Shown one piece after another: positions 31,208 to 34,699 of a stretch of 34,699 bases of DNA. Position numbers and translations under genes: made by a program. The notes below the pieces were generated by a model, which saw only the letters and a program-made list of their open reading frames with translations, did not search any database and was not told where the DNA came from. Every line of letters starts with the position of its first letter. Position 1 is the first letter of the stretch. Source of the stretch: F1-60-MAGs027 sp044344715. Its GTDB lineage: Bacteria > Actinomycetota > Acidimicrobiia > Acidimicrobiales > Ilumatobacteraceae. The stretch spans positions 1-34,699 of the forward strand of contig JBIJCI010000016.1 of assembly GCA_044344715.1 (NCBI GenBank), in the 5' to 3' direction.

Positions 31208-31995
31208 CCGTGGACCGGGTGTCTGCAAGGGCCGCAACGTTCGCGCGGGTGATTCCCTGCCTCGATGTGACCGACGGCAGGGTGGTGAAGGGCGTCAACT
31301 TCGTCGGACTGCGGGATGCCGGCGATCCCGTGGAACTCGCGGTGCGGTACGACGCCGAAGGTGCCGACGAGGTGGTCTTCCTCGACATCACCGCGTCGAG
31401 CGACCGGCGCAACACGATGGTCGACGTCGTTTCGCGGGCCGCCGAGCAGCTGTTCATCCCGCTCACCGTCGGAGGCGGTGTGCGTGATGCGGCGTCCGCC
31501 CGGTCGCTCCTGCGCGCGGGTGCCGACAAGGTGAGCGTCAACTCCGCGGCGGTCGTGCGTCCGCAGATCATCCGCGAAATCGCCGACGAGTTCGGGAGCC
31601 AGTGCGTGGTCTGCGCAATCGACGCCAAGCGAACCGCCGGCGGCTACGAGGTGTACGTGAACGGTGGCCGCACGGCCACCGGTATCGATGCGGTCGCATG
31701 GGCGCAGCAGGCCGCCTCGCTCGGAGCGGGCGAGATACTCCTTACATCCATGGATCGGGACGGCACCCGCAACGGATTCGAACTCGAACTGACCCGGGCG
31801 GTTGCCGGTGCGGTCGACGTGCCGGTCATCGCCAGTGGTGGGGTCGGAGCGCTCGACCACCTCGCCGACGGAGTCCTGCTCGGCGGTGCGGATGCAGTAC
31901 TCGCGGCGTCGATCTTCCACTTCGGTGAGTTCACGATCGCGGATGCCAAGCGGGCGATGATGGGCCGTGGTGTTCGCCTGCGTCCCCCGCGCTGA
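31204..31995 (+). CDS. hisF: Imidazole glycerol phosphate synthase, cyclase subunit
   Basis: HisF joins PRFAR with ammonia from HisH and splits it into imidazole glycerol phosphate and AICAR. Catalytic Asp21 lies in RVIPCLDVTDGRVVKG and Asp140 in VCAIDAKRTAGG. The phosphate-binding loops LTVGGGVRD, VIASGGVGALDHL and AVLAASIFHFGEF are also present. The length of 263 residues includes an N-terminal extension of about nine residues compared with the shortest relatives. ATG 31204 overlaps the hisA stop. It is the last his gene here; hisI, which often follows in actinobacteria, is absent and the next gene is a GroES-like protein. Confidence 0.96.
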   Translation: MTVDRVSARAATFARVIPCLDVTDGRVVKGVNFVGLRDAGDPVELAVRYDAEGADEVVFLDITASSDRRNTMVDVVSRAAEQLFIPLTVGGGVRDAASARSLLRAGADKVSVNSAAVVRPQIIREIADEFGSQCVVCAIDAKRTAGGYEVYVNGGRTATGIDAVAWAQQAASLGAGEILLTSMDRDGTRNGFELELTRAVAGAVDVPVIASGGVGALDHLADGVLLGGADAVLAASIFHFGEFTIADAKRAMMGRGVRLRPPR

Positions 31996-32035
31996 TCCTG
32001 CCGGGTTCGCACGGTCTGCCGGCGCGGCACGTCGG

Positions 32036-32041
32036 TAGCCT
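32036..32041 (+). promoter_or_regulatory. Candidate -10 box of the GroES-like/trpE/ygfZ unit
   Basis: TAGCCT lies seven bases before ATG 32049. It would give a separate, leaderless transcript for the three genes that follow and leaves no room for a trp attenuator. Confidence 0.52.
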
Positions 32042-32048
32042 TTCCGAA

Positions 32049-32372
32049 ATGTCGGGCGACGAAAAACTTCCGATCAAGATGCTGAACGATCGGTTGCTCG
32101 TTCGCATTCCCTCGACCGACGGAGAACGCCGCTCATCGGGTGGAATCCTCATCCCCGCCACGGCCCAGGTCGCGAAGCGACTCATCTGGGCCGAGGTGGT
32201 CGCCCTCGGGCAGAGCGTCCGTGCTGCCGAGGTGGGGGACAGGGTCTTGTTCAGTCCCGATGACCGGTACGAAGTCGAGGTCGGTGGAAACGACTACATC
32301 ATGTTGCGTGAGCGCGACCTGCACGCCGTCGCTGCCTCGCGTATCGAGGCGAGCACCGGCCTGTACCTCTGA
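32049..32372 (+). CDS. Orphan GroES-like co-chaperonin family protein
   Basis: This 107-residue protein has the GroES (Cpn10) fold pattern: KMLNDRLLVRIPSTDGERR at the start, the mobile-loop hydrophobic triplet in SSGGILIPATA, AEVVALGQSVRAAEVGDRV in the middle and VGGNDYIMLRERDLHAV at the end. It is longer than classical GroES by a polar N-terminus and a C-terminal tail (RIEASTGLYL). No groEL is nearby, so it is unlikely to be the main co-chaperonin. Similar orphan proteins ending in S-T-G-L-Y-L occur in actinobacteria as far as I recall. It has its own TAGCCT box. trpE starts eight bases after its stop, so both are on one transcript. Confidence 0.84.
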   Translation: MSGDEKLPIKMLNDRLLVRIPSTDGERRSSGGILIPATAQVAKRLIWAEVVALGQSVRAAEVGDRVLFSPDDRYEVEVGGNDYIMLRERDLHAVAASRIEASTGLYL

Positions 32373-32380
32373 GGTCGTCG

Positions 32381-33892
32381 GTGCACACATCGCCAAGCCG
32401 CGAAGAGTTCAGGACCCTTGCTGCCGCGCACGGGGTGGTGCCGGTATGGACCGAGGTGCTCGCCGACCGCCACACGCCGGTCGGGGCGTTCCTCGCCCTG
32501 GTCGGCGACGAGCCGGGATTCCTGCTCGAGTCGGTGGAGCACGGCGAGCGCTGGGCACGGTTCAGCTTCGTCGGCTGCCGTCCGCGTGCGGAACTCTCGC
32601 TCGTCAACGGCAAGGTGCTCGCCTCCGGTGCGGTGCCTGCATCCGTACCGCTCGACCGGGGGTTCCTCGCCGCGCTCGAAGCCATGCTCGACGCTCACCG
32701 TGCACCGGTCATCGCCGGATTGCCGCCACTGCAGGGTGGGATGATCGGTCACGTCGGGTACGACGTCGTCCGCGAAATCGAGCATCTCCCCGACGCCCCG
32801 GCGGACGACCGCGGCATTCCCGACGCGATCATGTCGATGATCGGATCGCTTGCGGCATTCGACCACTGGCGCCAGCGCGCCTACCTGATCGAGAGCGTTC
32901 CGACCATCGGCAAGACCGTGGCGGAACTCGACGCCGCATACGACGCCGCTTGTGCGGCGGTCAAACGGATGGCCGACGATCTCGCGAGGGCAACGCCCGG
33001 CGACTCGGTGGCTCCGCCGCTCGGCAACGATGCGCCGATCGCGGCGCAATCGTCGATGGCGGGAGGTCGTTACCAGGACGCCGTGCGGATCGCGAAGGAA
33101 CACATCGTCGCCGGGGACATCTTCCAGGTGGTGCTGTCGCAGCGCTTCGACGTGCGGCTCGGCGCCGACCCGTTCGATTTCTACCGCGTCCTTCGGCAGG
33201 TGAACCCGAGTCCGTACATGTACTTCGTTCGGCACGAATCCTTCACCATCGCCGGAAGCTCCCCCGAGCCGCTCGTACAGGTGCGCGACGGCCGTGTGAT
33301 CAGTCGACCAATCGCGGGTACCCGCAAGCGTGGGCGCGACGACGAGCACGACCGACGACTCGCCGGAGAGCTCGCGGAGAACCCGAAGGAACGCGCCGAG
33401 CACGTCATGCTCGTCGATCTCGCGCGCAACGACGTGGGACGGGTCGCCAGGTTCGGCACGGTAAAGGTCGACGAGCTGATGACGCTCGAGCGCTACAGCC
33501 ACGTCATGCACCTGACCTCGCAGGTGTCGGGTGAGCTGCGCGAGGGACTCGGTCCGATCGACGTCCTCCGCGCCACGTTGCCGGCCGGAACGGTGAGCGG
33601 GGCGCCGAAGGTTCGGGCGATGGAGATCATCGATGCGCTCGAGCCGCTGCGAAGGGGCCCGTATGCCGGCATCGTCGGGTACGTCGACTTCAGTGGCAAC
33701 CTCGATGCTGCGATCGCCATCCGCACGATGTTCGCCCGGGGTGACGATGCGTGGTTCCAGGCCGGAGCCGGAATCGTTGCCGACAGCGACCCCGACGACG
33801 AGGACCTGGAGTGTCACAACAAGGCGGCGGCACTGCTTGCCGCTGTGCCGGCGGCCCGCCGGATGACGGAACAGCGCCGGGGCGGCACGTGA
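32381..33892 (+). CDS. trpE: Anthranilate synthase component I
   Basis: TrpE makes anthranilate from chorismate with ammonia supplied by TrpG, the committed step of tryptophan synthesis. The tryptophan feedback motif LLES lies at 48-51 (GFLLESVEH), and the chorismate-binding domain carries DIFQVVLSQRF, SPYMYFVRH, SRPIAGTRKRG, HVMLVDLARNDVGRV and SGAPKVRAMEII. At 503 residues it is full length and has no fused TrpG domain, so the glutaminase must be encoded elsewhere. GTG 32381 begins eight bases after the GroES-like gene. Its stop overlaps the next gene as GTGA. Its intact LLES motif suggests normal feedback inhibition by tryptophan. Confidence 0.96.
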   Translation: MHTSPSREEFRTLAAAHGVVPVWTEVLADRHTPVGAFLALVGDEPGFLLESVEHGERWARFSFVGCRPRAELSLVNGKVLASGAVPASVPLDRGFLAALEAMLDAHRAPVIAGLPPLQGGMIGHVGYDVVREIEHLPDAPADDRGIPDAIMSMIGSLAAFDHWRQRAYLIESVPTIGKTVAELDAAYDAACAAVKRMADDLARATPGDSVAPPLGNDAPIAAQSSMAGGRYQDAVRIAKEHIVAGDIFQVVLSQRFDVRLGADPFDFYRVLRQVNPSPYMYFVRHESFTIAGSSPEPLVQVRDGRVISRPIAGTRKRGRDDEHDRRLAGELAENPKERAEHVMLVDLARNDVGRVARFGTVKVDELMTLERYSHVMHLTSQVSGELREGLGPIDVLRATLPAGTVSGAPKVRAMEIIDALEPLRRGPYAGIVGYVDFSGNLDAAIAIRTMFARGDDAWFQAGAGIVADSDPDDEDLECHNKAAALLAAVPAARRMTEQRRGGT

Positions 33893-34668
33893 TCAGGCGT
33901 GACGTCATCACGGTAGGTGGCGCCGACGCACGTGGATACCTGCACTCGCAACTGAGCAACGATGTCGCATCGCTGACGGTCGGGGCATCGGCGTACTCGT
34001 TCATCCTCGAGCCGACGGGGAAGTTGAGCGCCCTGGTGCGCGTGCGGTGCAGCGACGACGATTGCTTCGTGCTCGACGTTGACGAGGGCTGCGGAGCGTC
34101 GACGCTGGCGCGCCTCAACAAGTTCAAGATTCGGGTCACGTGCGAATTCGAGCTGTCGACGCAGGAGGTCGTGACACTCCGCGGTCTCGATGCCGCGGCG
34201 CGGAAGTCGGCACTCGGCGTTCCCGGTGCAGTCGCCGCATGGCGGCCCGATGACGGCGCAGTCGACGTCTTTGGGGCGGAGGTGCCGACGGTCGGTGGAG
34301 ATACCGACGCTCGGCAGTACCACGAGGAGCGGGTGCGCTGCGGGTGGCCGATCTTCGGTGTGGATATCGACACGGATACCATCCCTGCCGAGTCGTCCTT
34401 GGTCGATGTTTGCGTGTCGTTCACCAAGGGCTGCTATCCGGGCCAGGAGTTGGTGGAACGCATGGACAGTCGGGGGAGCACGGCCCCGCGACGGCTCATG
34501 CGTCTACCCGCGCAGCCGGCCACCGGTTTGCCCAGGGTCGTTGCTGGTGGGGAGTACCTATTGAACGGCACTGCGATCGGTCGCTGTACCTCGGTGGCAG
34601 GCGACCATGCACTCGTCATGGTTGCGAGAGCACACCTCGGTGACGTCGAGGGACCCGCCAACTCGTAG
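33889..34668 (+). CDS. ygfZ: YgfZ/GcvT-domain folate-binding protein
   Basis: This 259-residue protein belongs to the YgfZ branch of the aminomethyltransferase-like fold, which binds tetrahydrofolate and helps maintain iron-sulfur enzymes. The family signature K-G-C-Y-x-G-Q-E is at 180-187 (FTKGCYPGQELVERM), with the conserved cysteine at 182. The N-terminal YLHSQLSNDVASL and the FILEPTGKLSALVRV strand also match. The C-terminal beta-barrel part is short. GTG 33889 overlaps the trpE stop, so it is translated with trpE. The window encodes several iron-sulfur proteins (GltB/GltD, Nth, RlmN) that could benefit, but the sequence shows no direct link. Confidence 0.87.
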   Translation: MIRRDVITVGGADARGYLHSQLSNDVASLTVGASAYSFILEPTGKLSALVRVRCSDDDCFVLDVDEGCGASTLARLNKFKIRVTCEFELSTQEVVTLRGLDAAARKSALGVPGAVAAWRPDDGAVDVFGAEVPTVGGDTDARQYHEERVRCGWPIFGVDIDTDTIPAESSLVDVCVSFTKGCYPGQELVERMDSRGSTAPRRLMRLPAQPATGLPRVVAGGEYLLNGTAIGRCTSVAGDHALVMVARAHLGDVEGPANS

Positions 34669-34671
34669 GCT
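34666..34671 (+). promoter_or_regulatory. Candidate -10 box of the gene beginning at 34683
   Basis: TAGGCT overlaps the ygfZ stop codon and lies 11 bases before ATG 34683. Spacing is longer than at the best candidates. Confidence 0.3.
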
Positions 34672-34682
34672 TTTTCGAACAT

Positions 34683-34699
34683 ATGGCTTACGTATACGC
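34683..34699 (+). CDS. Possible start of a further gene (cut by window end)
   Basis: An ATG 14 bases after the ygfZ stop opens a frame that reads Met-Ala-Tyr-Val-Tyr before the window ends. The TAGGCT box upstream and the tight spacing in this gene block make a real start plausible. Five residues do not allow any identification. Confidence 0.3.

Noticed and set aside
32373..32380. A trp attenuator or leader peptide before trpE
   Set aside because: Only eight bases separate the GroES-like stop from trpE, so no leader peptide or terminator pair fits.
32140..33534. 464-residue arginine-rich frame on the same strand as trpE
   Set aside because: It is the shifted frame of trpE and the GroES-like gene, as its arginine-rich content shows.
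32294..33817. 507-residue open frame antisense to trpE
   Set aside because: Long antisense frames are expected in GC-rich coding DNA. It has no recognisable domain, and trpE on the other strand has all of its motifs.
1..34699. Mobile elements, CRISPR array, phage genes or defence system
   Set aside because: No transposase, integrase, direct-repeat array, terminal inverted repeats or known defence domain was seen. Gene content is metabolic and housekeeping throughout with even base composition.

Overview
The window is high-GC, gene-dense bacterial chromosome and reads as an actinomycetote, most likely from the Acidimicrobiia or a relative (inference). The lineage markers are a mycothiol synthase (mshD), a DUF3499 protein, an F420-type luciferase-like oxidoreductase, a mycobacterial-type arylsulfatase, an actinobacterial orphan GroES-like protein between the his and trp genes, many GTG starts, and TANNNT boxes placed 6-8 bases before start codons. 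I see no insertion sequence, prophage, CRISPR array or other mobile element, and no gene-free stretch above 300 bases. The longest gaps are about 95 bases (14579-14673) and the bases around the tRNA.

Layout. (1) 1-3737: 3' part of gltB overlapping gltD (ammonia assimilation). (2) 3764-6787: a LysM lipoprotein, then divergently arranged ddl and murF, which make and use D-Ala-D-Ala. (3) 6806-9321: an MFS transporter, a tiny zinc-ribbon protein and an F420-type oxidoreductase. (4) 9363-13420: a coupled pair of sulfatases of unrelated folds, one FGly arylsulfatase and one metallo-beta-lactamase-fold alkylsulfatase relative with an altered metal motif. (5) 13448-20586: alanine dehydrogenase, divergent from an aminoaldehyde dehydrogenase and a polyamine-type ABC transporter whose two permeases are fused in one chain. 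(6) 20619-23532: a 2-hydroxyacid dehydrogenase, a J-domain membrane protein with a secreted cysteine domain, tRNA-Val(CAC), DUF3499 and an SRPBCC protein. (7) 23529-27164 on the minus strand: mshD, then pepF-rlmN. (8) 27232-34668 on the plus strand: nth, a small helical protein, hisC-hisB-hisH-hisA-hisF, a GroES-like protein, trpE and a ygfZ-family gene. A further gene probably begins at 34683.

How the genes work together. Region 5 can be read as polyamine import and oxidation, with alanine dehydrogenase regenerating pyruvate from alanine if the missing transaminase uses pyruvate (inference). Region 8 supplies histidine and starts tryptophan synthesis. Genes within operons are tied by 1-8 base overlaps (GTGA, ATGA, TGATG). 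Genes that open a transcription unit mostly have a TAGCCT-like -10 box so close to the start codon that the mRNA would be leaderless.

No single new defence or mobile system is visible. The most unusual items are the leaderless promoter grammar, the sulfatase pair with remodelled metal ligands, the permease fusion carrying an extra membrane segment pair, and the J-domain/septum-formation-like membrane protein.
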